Positions 26,001 through 37,348 of a stretch of DNA of 64,000 nucleotides are shown here, piece after piece. This DNA is from Mortierella alpina (Eukaryota; Mortierellomycota; Mortierellomycetes; Mortierellales; Mortierellaceae). Position 1 is the stretch's first letter; each line of letters starts with the position of its first letter. The translations under genes were made by a program, and so were the position numbers. Below the pieces are notes generated by a model. That model had not been told where the DNA came from. It was given only the letters and a program-made list of their open reading frames with translations, and did not search any database. Location: positions 310,001 to 374,000 of the forward strand of contig JANATF010000005.1 in NCBI GenBank assembly GCA_029449245.1. The letters run 5' to 3'.

Positions 26001-28092
26001 GCCGTAATGTGGGCACTGCGCTAAAGTGTTCCGGGTAGTTCCCAGAGTTGGACATGTCATTGCTTGCGTTGCTTGGTCTCCTGGCCATAGCGGCGCCTGA
26101 TGGCGGTCGACGGGCCGTATTTCCCTGTAGAAACAACGAACAACGAGATAAATTATCAATTAGAATAAGTCGGATACAAGGCTTGATAATTGTTCTGAGA
26201 CCCGTGGCATATACGCAGATAGTTACATCAATGCTTGGCCGCCTCGACGATCTGGCCGATTCCTGAGAGTGCGTGACGATGGTAGGCGTAAAGTAATTCT
26301 CGTAAACGTCAATGAATCTCGAGCTCAGGACCGTCTCGGACTCGTCAACGTGGAACTCGCAGTTACTCCGGTAGGTCACTTTTAACGAAAAGGCACTATA
26401 ACAGCGCCATTGAAGTAGATTTTCTCAAAGTGTCAAGAATTGAGCTGACTTGGGTGTGCGGTTGATTTTTGCGGTTCTTTTCAATGCTTGGTAGCCCTTA
26501 CCCTAGTGGTGTCTCCACTTGTCCGAAACGGTACTCTGACAGCATAGCTCTTGTCTCGCCCTCGATCAAAGGCACCTCTAATTATCACAGTTTTCAACAA
26601 TATCAGTTATCAAGCCATAAGCTGCAGGTAGGACAATGCGCCATCGGTTGTATGACGAGTCAGAGAGCACAAGGACACATGGAAGCTTCTTCGATTTGCA
26701 CTGACGCTCCTTTTTTTTTTGTTCTTCCAAAACGCAATTGTTCACTGCAGTTTTGGAGCACAATAAAGAAAAACGATGCGGATCAATCAGGCTCACAGTG
26801 TGGTTTTTTTTCCAACGAGCTCTCGCAAAGCAACAGCAACAGCAACAGCACAACGAAAAAGCCATGTCGCACCAGTCCCTTACCAATGCCAATCTCGGAA
26901 TCTCGGAACATGCTCTCTTCAGGAGACTGTCCACGATTGACCCTGAATCCAATCTTGAGAGGGTGATTCTGTTTCCGAAGCCGTCTGTAGAGCTGATACG
27001 CGGGCAAGAGACGCATGTACGCAAAGAGGGAGCGGAAAAAAATGATGGACTTTTTGTACACCACAGGCGGCTCAGGTACGCGGTCTGGCGGGGTATTGCT
27101 GATGGGGGCGATAAACGAGACAACAACAACAAACAACAAGTCGATCAGTCCTCTTGGGCTAAAAAGGAGATTCATGCGAGTTGCGTGTGCAGGCGCAGTC
27201 CATATTCCGTTCCTTTGGACAGATTGTCTCTACTATTTTTGTTCTGCATGCATAATCCAGTGAGAGGTTCAGGGTTGTTGGCGTGTTTTACCTGAGGGTC
27301 AAGGACCATGACTCGAGAATGATGCTTCGCCTCGTCTTTGCCTGCCCCAGTGGCGTGCTGCTCGAGGACGAATGGGAGCTGATATCGACCCTGTTCTTGC
27401 GGTTGTTTTCGTCCATCAGGACCAGCATCTGGCTCGGCGATAGTTCCGACGTGTCCAACAAGAGCTCGACCAGCATGGTCGGTGGCGAGTCCGTGATGGC
27501 GATCGCCCTCCAGAACTTTGCGTCCTCCTTGTATATGTCCAGATCCTCCAGCTCGAGATTGAACTAGTGTTCAAGGCGACAGAGAGAGGATAGGTCAGTT
27601 TTGTAAAAAAAAAAAAAAAAATCTGTGGAAAATATGAACAAAAGTAAGGCCCAACCACGCGCGAAGTGCGCGATGCAACGACTTGAAGGAACATACCCAT
27701 TTGCTTGTTTTCTTCAGCAGCGGAGCACCACGCAGGGAGCCTTTCTTGGGCGCGAGTCCTGCATGAGGGTCTGTATGGGTGACGCGAGCGAGGACAACGA
27801 TTTGAATGACCTTGACATAAAAGTTCTAATGCACACAACCTGTATTAGAGTTCTTCATTGCAGGTGCCATGGACAGAAAAGGCGACAATGTGATGGCCAC
27901 GAAGAAGAACTCTTGTTCTACCTGGAGAATCTGGTCGGCTTTCTGGTTCCGTGGAGGAGGTGGGGGCTGCTGCGGCGGCGTGGGCGAGTGCTGCCTGTGC
28001 TGTGCGGATGAGGACGAGGTGGACAGCTGGGCAGGCGACTCTGGCCGTGAGCTTGGCTGGTAGTAGGACGAGCCGCTCGAGTGGCGACTCAT
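23035..28092 (-). CDS. ATG13: Autophagy-related protein 13, regulatory subunit of the Atg1 kinase complex
   Basis: Eight exons (27922-28092, 27697-27825, 27292-27563, 26884-27098, 26502-26577, 26227-26395, 25750-26124, 23035-25626) total 3999 bases and close in frame, giving 1332 residues. After a Pro/Ser-rich start comes the HORMA domain (about 58-315: NFYVKVIQIVVLAR, MLVELLLDTSEL, RSLFAYMRLLPAYQLYRRLR, YRFGQVETPLG, VTYRSNCEFHVDESE, SSRFIDV). Residues from about 470 are a disordered Ser/Gly-rich tail opening with SNFSPFKSPSLSSSP, a conserved fungal Atg13 block. The family recruits Atg1 and Atg17 and is phosphorylated by TOR. The tail is longer than in yeast Atg13 (738 residues). The first exon starts at the ATG of MSRHSSGSSYY. 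Confidence 0.92.
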
Positions 28093-28682
28093 GGGTGGCT
28101 ACAAGCGGGGTGGGCAAGGCCTTGTGCACACCTGCAAAGACAAAGACAGGAAGGGCGCGGGTGGAGGCGTGCGAGTGTGCGAGTGTGGAGTGTGAGGTGT
28201 GAGGTGTGGGGTGTGAGGTTGAAAGGGCAGCTACACTTGACCCTGGCAACTGACAGCCGACCGATAAAGACGAAGGACGAACAGAGAGAGGGAGGAAGGA
28301 CGGGAGGAAGGACAGGAGGAAGCACACAGGTGGGATGGAGAACGGCAAGAAGGGAAAGAAACAGAGACCGACGACAGCGACGGATGCACGATGACGGAAA
28401 TGGGGAATACGAGAGAGATGAATGACGAACAACTGCACACACCTCCACACTCAATATCGCTGCACACTCGTCTGGAGGGGGAACAAATCGCAGGCCGCGA
28501 ATTCTGTCCCGCGCGGTCACGAACAGGTCGAACAGGTCAGAACAGGTCGAGGGGATCGTGTTGCCAAACTCTAAAGGGACACCCCTACATGAATGCGTGC
28601 ATAACCATGTGCTGAAAAGATGTATATATTTTTTACAAGAGAAGTGGGAACAAAAGAGACAAGAGAGAGCACCGCAGGGCGC
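28093..28682. other. Intergenic region with GTGAGTGT-type minisatellite
   Basis: 590 bases between the ATG13 start and the FGAM synthase stop. About 28165-28222 is a GTGTGAG/GTGCGAG imperfect repeat, about 28285-28322 a GGAGGAAGGAC repeat, and about 28521-28555 three copies of an AACAGGTCG-like motif. This is the probable ATG13 promoter. No gene is seen. Confidence 0.55.
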
Positions 28683-31600
28683 CTATTGCTGGCTGACCCA
28701 CTTGCGCGCATTTTGGAACATCCTCATCCAGGGGCCATCCTCGCCCCACTGGGCACCCGCCTCGCGCGGGTACCACGAGTTGGCCTCGCGACTCGTCACG
28801 CGCTCGGGATGGGGCATCATCGCCAGCACGCGTCCATTGGGCGTCTGCACCGCAGTAATGCCAAGGGGTGATCCGTTGGGGTTCAACGGGTATTGCTCCG
28901 TCTTGTTGCCGTAGTTGTCCACAAACGATGCTGCGATCAACCCCAAGGCCTGCAGCTGCTCAACATCCGACGCCTGCACAAACTCGGCACGGCCCTCGCC
29001 GTGAGCCACTGCAATCGGGAACTTGGACCCGCGCATGCCCTCGAAAAAGATGGAGGGCACAGTCGCTGAAGCTGATCCCAATCCGGATCCTGAGGGGCCA
29101 TTGTCCTCGAGCTCAATCATGCTGAAGCGCGCCTCAAACTGCTCGCTCTGGTTGCGCTTAAAGTAAGGCCAGTGCTCGGCTCCTGGAATCAGCTCACGCA
29201 TCTGCGACAGGAACTGGCATCCATTGCATACTCCCAGTGCAAACGTATCCTTGCGCACCGTCAAAAAGTCGTAAAACTCGTTGCGGGCATGCTCATGCAG
29301 CAAAATCGACTTTGCCCATCCAGATCCTGCTCCAAGGACATCTCCATAAGAGAATCCACCGCAGGCGGCAATACCCTTGAAGTCCTTGAGCGTCACCTTG
29401 CCCGAGATGATATCCGACATGTGCACATCCACGGCAGTGAATCCTGCGGCATGGAATGCATACGCCATCTCGATCTGGCCGTTCACTCCCTGCTCACGCA
29501 GAATCGCCACCTTGGGTCGCTCCTGGTCTTCTCCAACAGCGGACAGGATTTTCTCCGCAGGGTTGAACGTCAACTGGTACGAGAGTCCGGGGTCTTGGCT
29601 ATCCAACAGTCCATCAAACTCTTGCTGTGCACACTCAGAGTTGTCGCGGATCGTCTGCATGTGGTACGAGGTCTCGGTCCAGATGCGCTGCAGCTCGACA
29701 CGGCTCGACTCCAACACAATCATGCCCTGGTGCGAGATCACAATAGACTCATCTCCCTTGCTGTTGACAGTACCAACCGTCTTGAGGGACTCGACAGGGA
29801 AGCCATTCTCAGCAAAGACTGCCTTCAGCTTCTCGACATCTCCCTCGCGAACCTGGACAACGGCTCCCAGCTCCTCGTTGAAAAGGCCAGCAACGACATC
29901 CTGACTAAGACCAGACAGATCCACCGCGGCTCCAACATGACCCGCAAAGCACATCTCCGCGACAGTGGCAAAGAGACCACCATCGGAACGGTCGTGGTAC
30001 GCCAGCACAAGATCTCCATGCTCACGAACCGCCTGCATGGCCTGGAAGAACGCCTTCACAATCTCGGCGCTCTCGACATCGGGGGCCTCGCTACCCACCT
30101 GCTTGTACACCTGTGCCAAGGCTGAACCTCCAAGACGCTCCTTTCCAGCAGCAAGGTCGATCAGCACCAAGACTGTCTTCTCCTTCAGCTCTGTGATCAG
30201 CTCAGGTGTAAAGGTCTTGTGGATATCAGCAACGGGTCCGAATCCAGTAATGTTGAGCGCCAATGGGGCCGTGACCTCGATTTGCTCGCCCTCCTGCTTC
30301 CACTTCATCTTCATCGACATCGAATCCTTGCCGACAGGGATGCTGATGCCCAGGGCAGGGCAGAGATCCAAACCGATCGCCTGCACGGCCTCGTAAAGAC
30401 GAGCACCCTCGCCCTCGTGGTCAGGAGCTGCCATCCAGTTGGCAGACATGCGGATCTGATCCAATGAAGGAATGTTGGCAGCCGCCATGTTGGTAATGCA
30501 CTCTCCAACAGCCATACGGGCAGAAGCTGCAGCAGAGATAAGGGCAATTGGGGGACGCTCTCCCATCGCCATGGCCTCTCCAACCGACACGCCAAGGGAG
30601 GTGGCAGTGACCGCAACATCGGCCACGGGCACCTGCCAAGGTCCAACAAACTGGTCACGGGCGACCAGGCCTGTAACAGTACGGTCACCAATGGTGATCA
30701 GGAACGACTTGGAGGCAACAGCAGGAAGGCGAAGCACACGGTGCGCAGCATCAGTGACCAGCTCCGAGGCTTGGGTCAACGAGGGAAGGTAAGACTTCAA
30801 GCTGCTGTCAAAAGCATGACGCGTAGGGTGGATGGTGGTGGTGGTGCGAGACATCTTGGGGGGCTTGCCAAAGAGTGTGGACATGGGCAAGTCGATAGGG
30901 GTGGTGCCCAAAAGTGAGTCAGTCAACACCAGCTTCTCCTCGGCAGTGGCAAGACCGGCCAGGGCATAGGGACAACGCTCGCGCTCGCAGATGGCCTTGA
31001 ACGCCTCAATGTTCTCAGGTCCGATAGCGAGAACATAACGCTCCTGGGACTCATTGCACCAAATCTCCATGGGCGACATGCTAGGGTCGTCGTTGTTGAT
31101 GTTGCGGAGCTCAATCTTGGCTCCCAGGTTGCAGTCGTGCACAATCTCGGGCAATGCGTTGCACAGTCCTCCAGCTCCAACATCGTGAATCGACTGAATA
31201 GGGTTCTTGCCACCGAGAGCTGTGCAGCTGTCGATAACTTGTTGGCAACGACGCTGCATCTCGGGGTTCTCGCGCTGCACAGACGCGAAATCCAATGCGG
31301 CTGACGACTCTCCAGAGGTCATGGAACTGGCTGCTCCACCTCCAAGACCGATCAACATGCAGGGACCACCAAGAACCACGAGGTGAGCACCAGGCTGGAT
31401 CTTGTTCTTGTGGACGTGCTGGGGTCTGATGGTTCCCAAACCTCCTGCCAGCATGATGGGCTTGTGGAATCCTCGGATCTCGTCCTTGCCGCTTGCGCTG
31501 GGGACAGACTCGAGGAAGGTACGGAAGTAACCAGTAATGGCGGGGCGACCAAACTCGTTGTTGAATGCAGCTCCTCCAAGGGGTCCCTGGATCATGATAT

Positions 31601-33299
31601 CCAGGGCAGAGGCCACATGCGAGGGCTTTCCATAGTCAGTCTCCCAGGGCTGAACATGTCCAGGGATCAGCAAGTTGGAGACGGTGAATCCGGTCAATCC
31701 AGCCTTGGGCTTGGAACCGATACCGGTAGCACCTTCGTCACGGATCTCTCCTCCTGATCCTGTGGCAGCACCTGGGAAGGGCGAGACTGCGGTGGGGTGG
31801 TTGTGGGTCTCGACCTTGACGACAGTGTGGACCTCCTCCTCAAACAGGTTGTATGCATTCTTGTCCTCGGCCAGGGGCGCGAAGCGAGTTCCCTTGGGAC
31901 CCTGCAAGACAGCAGCATTGTCAGAGTAGGCCGAGAGGGTGTACTGGGGGTGGAGCTGATGAGTGTTCTTGATCATGCCAAACAGCGAGTTGGGCTTCTT
32001 CTCTCCATCAATGGTCCAGTCTGCTCCAAAGATCTTGTGGCGACAGTGCTCCGAGTTGACTTGGGCAAACATAAAAAGCTCTACGTCGGTAGGGTTCCTT
32101 GCCAGACAGCTGTCGGAGCTCAACTTGCTGCTGCCGATGAAGGCGGCGACAAGGTAGTCGATCTCATCCTCTGCCAGAGCCAGACCAAGCTCCTTGTTGG
32201 CGACCACGAGCCTCTCGCGGGCCTCGCGCGGGTTGCGCTCCTCTGCAGTGCCCATCAGCTGGACTGTGGTCAACGGTGCGGGGGTGCCTTGCTGTTATTC
32301 ACAAAGAAGATGGATGTGAGATCCGGTGTCCGTGTGACTGCATCCAACGGTAAACAATTTTTTTTCTTGATCCTTTTTTTTCTCTTGCCGCTGACTCTGA
32401 GCAGAGTATCGAGTCGCTTCCTGTCAGTCCTGTCAGTCCTGTCGCCTCTGCATAGCCCTGTCCATCCTGTCAGCGATCCAAGGTCTAGTTGAAGCCATCC
32501 TTCTTTCTCCGGAGTGCCTGAAGGAATCGACCGTCTCCATAGTTGCTCCAGACTGATCGCGATCAACTCCACACTAGCGCAAACTCGCATAATTGTGTCC
32601 TTTCATTACCTTGAAGATAACCTTCTCATCTGGAATAACATTCAGCACATCCTGAGTCATGCGATCGTGGACCAGGGCAGCCACAGCTCTGAACTCTTGC
32701 TCGCTCAGCTGCTTTCCGTCCTTGGTTCTGATCAGATAAGCCTGGCCACGTTCAACTCTTGCTACATGACGATCCAAATTGCACATCTGTGCAATATTTG
32801 TGGCCTTGGAGGACCATGGGGAGATGGTGCCGACACGAGGCAGGACAATAAAGAAGTTGAAGCCCTCCTCTGTCTTATTGGAAGAGGCTGTAGCGTGTTG
32901 AGAGAGCAGCTGGATCAGCTCTTGGTCGTCCTGCAGGTAATCAAATGGTGAACAAGGTAAAATAAAACCCGCACCTCAAAAAGTTAGCCAACTGCTGCCT
33001 GTGCACATTGCCCTACCCATCCAGCAGTAAAACGTAGGAGAAGAAGTCAGACTCATAGGTACCTCGTTGTTGGCAGAGGAAGGAGACGCGAACATGGCTT
33101 TGAGGATTCGTCGCTCGGGCGTGACATCGCTGGTCAAGAACTCGGCGAGGGTGGCCTGATCGAGATCCGCCTTGGGCTGTACAAAGTGGACCGCGCGTGT
33201 GAAGACAGCCTGGATGGCAGGCACGGCTGCCTGGACCTGCTGCAGCAGTGCGTTTGCCTTGAAGGGCGACAAGGCCTGTGTTCCGGGAAGCACCAACAT
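28683..33299 (-). CDS. ADE6: Phosphoribosylformylglycinamidine synthase (FGAM synthase), step 4 of purine synthesis
   Basis: Three exons (33063-33299, 32610-32930, 28683-32291) join in frame to 1388 residues, the length of the large eukaryotic single-chain enzyme. It converts FGAR, glutamine and ATP to FGAM in the cytosol. The N-terminal domain begins [19 protein letters not shown]. The central ATP-binding and synthetase domains contain [45 protein letters not shown] and YHDRSDGGL. The C-terminal class I glutaminase has the nucleophile Cys at about 1208 in GVCNGCQ, plus AHGEGRAEF and MMPHPERV with the His-Glu pair. All key motifs are intact, so the enzyme should be active. Confidence 0.97.
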
Positions 33300-34190
33300 G
33301 GCTATGTTCTTGTGGTCTTGTGTGTAAGAAAGTGTATGTGCAAGCGAGGTGTTGGGGTTTGGGAGGCGACAGCAAAGACCGCGTGCAGCAAGGACTGAGG
33401 AGAGAGGGGGCGGGAGGTGGAGTGAGAACGAGAATGAGCGACTGAGGACAAGGGAGACGAGGAATGGGGTAATGAGAAGAGAGAAAAAGAAAACAGAACG
33501 GGGGAAACCCTTTATTTTTTTTTCTCACCAGCAAGAAATCACAACAGACCAAACAAAAAAAAATCTTTCCGTACACCAGAGTGCGTCGAAGGGGTCGCCT
33601 GCCTCTCGCAACGCGCCATGTAGTCTCATCCACACCTATTCCCAACATGCTACTCGCTTCACACTGCACACCTGCCGTCAGTGGCGACCATCCTCGCCAA
33701 GGAGCCATGCTTCGTCTCTCGCATTACCCCAGATACTGCTGGCCTGTTGCCGGCCTCGTCCCCCGCCCTTCCAACCATAATCAGGCCCAATTGAGGGACC
33801 GACAAGCCCAGACGGACCACCCAAGCAGACCCGAGCCTTGCTCTGGCACACCTTAAAAATATAAAAGGCAATCGATAATTTGCGGAGAAGTTGCCCTTAT
33901 CGCACCTCGCCTGCCCGTCGTCCAGGGAAATCAACAGAGAAAGAAAGGTGAGAGAGCGGTGAGGTGGAATGAATCACCGCAGATACACGCTCCGACTCCT
34001 CCGCTTCTTCCTTTGCCAAAACTGTGACCCCTCTCGAGCATACAGACATTTGCCCGCTTCTTGCAAACACGGCGAAAGCCCATATGTGATCTGTGTATTC
34101 AGAGTGCTGCCATGGAGTCATCTGGCATCCTGCTTCTGCAGATTCGAATGGTCAGTTGGCATTTGCCTTATCGTTTTTAGTGGTTGATCT
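33300..34190. promoter_or_regulatory. Upstream region of the FGAM synthase gene
   Basis: Presumed promoter and 5' UTR, about 0.9 kb. A-rich and T-rich runs occur (about 33512-33525 and 33556-33565). TTGATC-like and GACTC-like short motifs are present but not diagnostic. No gene is recognised. Confidence 0.4.
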
Positions 34191-34690
34191 AAACCTCTTC
34201 CACCCGAGCATGTGCGGTTCTGCTTGGCAGTGGTAGTGACGAGTTCACCAAGAAAGACTGAAGATACACTGAAACTTTTGCCTTCCAAATGTGCGGTTCC
34301 CGTGGCAAGAGCTCTTAACGCGTCCACATTGATCTGGATGCCTTTCACTTGCTCCCGCTCCAGGGTGGCACGCGTATTGAGGTAGCCGAATGTGTGCTCC
34401 CTGTTATTAAGAATGAATTTTGGATCAACGCTTGAGAATCGCACCATCGACTCTTACCGGTGTGATATGAGGGATCAGCAGTCTGAACCTCTCCTCGCAA
34501 CAGGCGACTGCAGCTGTCATCAATCCGAATGCTCATCAACACGTCTCTCATTGTGGGTTGGGGTCGCTCGTAATGAAACAGTGTTTGTTTATTGACGCCT
34601 TCTATCACGTACAGTGTCAATGGTATTGCCTACCTTAAGGAATGAAGTCGAGTTCTCTGGCATCCGCGTTCAAGCCAGTGACAATGACTT
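34191..34690 (-). pseudogene. Possible broken small gene
   Basis: Two protein-like segments lie on the minus strand. The first (from about 34605) starts after a TGATAG acceptor and reads GVNKQTLFHYERPQPTMRDV to SYHTG, then meets a good donor (GTAAGAG, about 34456). After a 58-base gap ending in AACAG, a second segment reads EHTFGYLNTRATLEREQVKG and on to SVFLGELV. The splice phases do not match: joining in phase ends the protein after GSK, while the more natural frame is off by one. The candidate first exon (MPENSTSFLK) is also out of phase. I do not recognise the family. It is either a decayed gene or a wrong splice model. Confidence 0.3.
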
Positions 34691-34699
34691 ATCAAAGTA

Positions 34700-36250
34700 C
34701 GTCGTCCTTTCCGCCGTACTTTGGAGGGTTTGATCTACTAGGGACGGCAACGTCCTACGGCGGTGCAGTGGCCGAGAGCGGCAATTAGAAGACTGTGGTT
34801 AGGCCGAGAAAGCTACAGTAGATGGGCCAGAGGGCGCTGCATACTGTGCAAGCGTGTGTGTGTGCATGAGTATGTGTGTCGATGAATGTGCGTGTCGAAG
34901 TGTGCGCGTGGATGTGTCAGATTTTCGGGTCAGTGACAGCACATGGTTGTCAGGCTCCTCTTAAAAAAACTCTGTTACACTAACGGATCACCGCGCTCAC
35001 TGTTGCAATGTCACCGATGAAGGAAATCTCATTTCTGGGGGGAGGGGGGAGTAGAGATTGGGAATGGCACAATCCAGTCTTATTGAAGGATGGAAGAGAA
35101 TGAAGAGACAGATGACGGAACTGAGAGCTAAAGAACTTGCAGCGCTGTGAATACAGGGGCGAGCAAAAGTAGAAAGAAGAGAGTGTCGCGCCAGAGTTTG
35201 TCCTGAGCAAACCTCCCACGCCCTCTGACAACACGACTAGATGTCGAAAATATGGGTTACCTCAGCATCGAAGCTGACTCCGGAACAGCGCACCCGCAAC
35301 GGGTCCAATCCTCGGATACGACAAGAGAATGTGGGCGCAGAAACAAAAAGGACTTCCCGTCATCTTTCGCCATTGCCTAACCCTGTACTGTAGCGCCTAG
35401 GGCATCGAAGCAAGATTGGTATTCCCGATCAGCATCCACCCGATTGTGCCACCATGCATGGTTGACACCGTTGCTCTGGACCCAGCCTGCTGGAGAACAG
35501 TCGCGCATTCAGCCAGCACCAATGAGAGCGGGGACCCAAAACGCTCGCATCCAAGCTTACCCTGAGGTATAAGGATCTAATGCATGCAACCTGTCTATCG
35601 TCTCGAACGGAGATCCATTGCATGCACGTTTACGACACGCATCCAAACGGTGATACATAAAAGACCGTTGGAAGACAATCGAACCAATTGCGTGTATCCC
35701 AAGAAAGGAACCGTTTGAGTAGAATCGCGTTCCTCGTTGCCACAATGCAAGACTCGCGTGTATGGCCTGGTGCTTTGCGCCCAATGCAGCAACAACTGTT
35801 CTCTGTTTACAAACTCCTCCCATGCGCCAATCCGCTCAACTTCTTTTGCGAGTCCAGCCGGTAAGACCCTAGGAGAATAATAAGCAGGGTGTTAAGCAAC
35901 TCGAACCGATCGCAGGCGACAAATGTTGAAGGTTCGGTGGATGGAGTTGCTTGCACAGGCTATAGACCAGGTGGTGAGTGCTGGGTCAACGGTTCTGTGC
36001 GCAGTCGGATTGCCATTTCGCGTGTGTGAAAAGCATTGCTTTGGTCCGCTTTTGAACTCAGTCCGCCATGCCCGGCATGGATCGCCCGGAACAAGAGTGC
36101 AAAGATATGCAGTCTCTTGCTGATTAACGACCTCTGAACGAGACTCTTAGAACGAATGGATGTCCGATCCTGCACACAATGCCGGTTTGGAAGAAGGGTT
36201 TGCACATCGGTACTATATTGCTTTGTATCCTACCGAGTTGGGATGTGCTT
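34700..36250. other. Gene-poor region
   Basis: About 1.5 kb with no convincing coding sequence, tRNA or transposon. A GTGTG-rich low-complexity stretch lies at about 34852-34918. Confidence 0.5.
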
Positions 36251-36254
36251 TGTG

Positions 36255-36263
36255 GCATAAATA
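36255..36263 (+). promoter_or_regulatory. TATA-like element of secreted peptide gene 1
   Basis: CATAAATAA about 70 bases upstream of the ATG at 36329, followed by a C/T- and CACC-rich leader. The paralogous gene has a matching element at 37016-37026. Confidence 0.5.
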
Positions 36264-36328
36264 ACACCTCATGCTCTCTATTATGGCACCTCACTCCACC
36301 TCACCCCATCACTTTATACACCACAATC

Positions 36329-36568
36329 ATGTTGAGCATCCGTGCCATTGCCGTCATGGCTCTCGTTGCCTTGGTAGCCACCGTCAGCGCCGCCCCTGCT
36401 GCCAGCCCTCTCGAAGCCATGGCTGCCCTCCCTCCCAATGTCAATGACTATTATCACTGCACGACCGCTAGTAACTACAAGGCTTGCTACAACCTCTGTG
36501 GCGGCGATAACGGCGGTAACTACGCCAAATATTGGTTTGATAGCCCCGATTGCTGCTGCCGCCGATAA
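36329..36568 (+). CDS. Small secreted cysteine-rich protein 1 (CCC-tail family)
   Basis: An intronless gene of 79 residues. Residues 1-21 (MLSIRAIAVMALVALVATVSA) form a clear signal peptide, followed by APAASP and a short pro-like segment. The mature part holds six cysteines in the pattern C-x8-C-x3-C-x17-CCC, ending CCCRR, with many Tyr, Asn and Gly. It is the tandem paralog of the gene at 37127. Small size, secretion signal and even cysteine number are what effectors, antimicrobial peptides and fungal signalling peptides share. I do not recognise the family and assign no function. Confidence 0.8.
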   Translation: MLSIRAIAVMALVALVATVSAAPAASPLEAMAALPPNVNDYYHCTTASNYKACYNLCGGDNGGNYAKYWFDSPDCCCRR

Positions 36569-37015
36569 ATTGGACGAAGACGGATAGAAGAGCGAGGCCA
36601 GACCCATGTTCTCTCGATCATTCGAGGCACTCTCCTCAGCAGTATTGTCGTACAAAGCCAGCACATGTCTTACGTTTCCAATAAACAATGAACCAGATTT
36701 TTACAGAACAGAACCGCGCGACCTCTATCAACCCACGCGTGTGTGCGAAAGCATACAGTCAGATCGCCGTGGTACACTTTCACTTTCTGCGCGCTTCAAG
36801 CTTCAAGAGTGCATATTGTCCTTTGGTGTATATACGAAAAAAGAACGGAACGATATTTTAGGCGAACCTCTGCGTTACAAAGTGTTGCTTCCCGATCGTA
36901 ACTCCGTGAGAATACTGATAGTCCACTCAGGAAGCGTAGAGACCAATCATACCATGCTCACAATAATGCTGTAACATATGCGTAAGGTGCCAGGAATATT
37001 CTCGTCTGAGTTCGC
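36569..37015. other. Spacer between the paired secreted peptide genes
   Basis: Contains the 3' UTR of peptide gene 1 and the promoter of peptide gene 2. No gene is seen. Confidence 0.5.
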
Positions 37016-37026
37016 GTATAAATACC
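37016..37026 (+). promoter_or_regulatory. TATA-like element of secreted peptide gene 2
   Basis: GTATAAATACC about 105 bases upstream of the ATG at 37127, followed by a pyrimidine-rich CTCACC leader similar to that of peptide gene 1. Confidence 0.55.
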
Positions 37027-37126
37027 TCCTCTATCGCTACCTTGTCCTCATCCTACTCACCTCACCTGTTTACTCCTCCACAACCTCTCATCCCCCTACC
37101 CTCTCCTCCACCTCAAAACATACACA

Positions 37127-37348
37127 ATGTTGAGCATCCGTGCTATGGCCGCCATGGCCTTCATCGCTGTCGTCGCCACCGTCAGTGCTGCCCCTGCTGC
37201 CGAACCCGTCCAGGCCCTGGCCGATAGCTTCCCTGTCCCCGATGGCTACAAGTTCTGCACCACAAGACCCATCGGTTACATGAAATGCTGGGAATACTGT
37301 GGTAAACGCGGCTACTGGTATATCGATCCCAACTGCTGCTGCCCCTAA
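37127..37348 (+). CDS. Small secreted cysteine-rich protein 2 (CCC-tail family)
   Basis: An intronless gene of 73 residues, paralogous to the gene at 36329: both start MLSIRA, share ATVSAAPAA at the signal-peptide end, a CTT motif, C-x3-C, and a CCC tail. The pattern here is C-x9-C-x3-C-x11-CCC and the protein ends CCCP. The signal peptide is residues 1-21. The two mature regions differ far more than the signal peptides, which hints at diversifying or relaxed selection on the secreted part. The function is unknown. Confidence 0.8.
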   Translation: MLSIRAMAAMAFIAVVATVSAAPAAEPVQALADSFPVPDGYKFCTTRPIGYMKCWEYCGKRGYWYIDPNCCCP

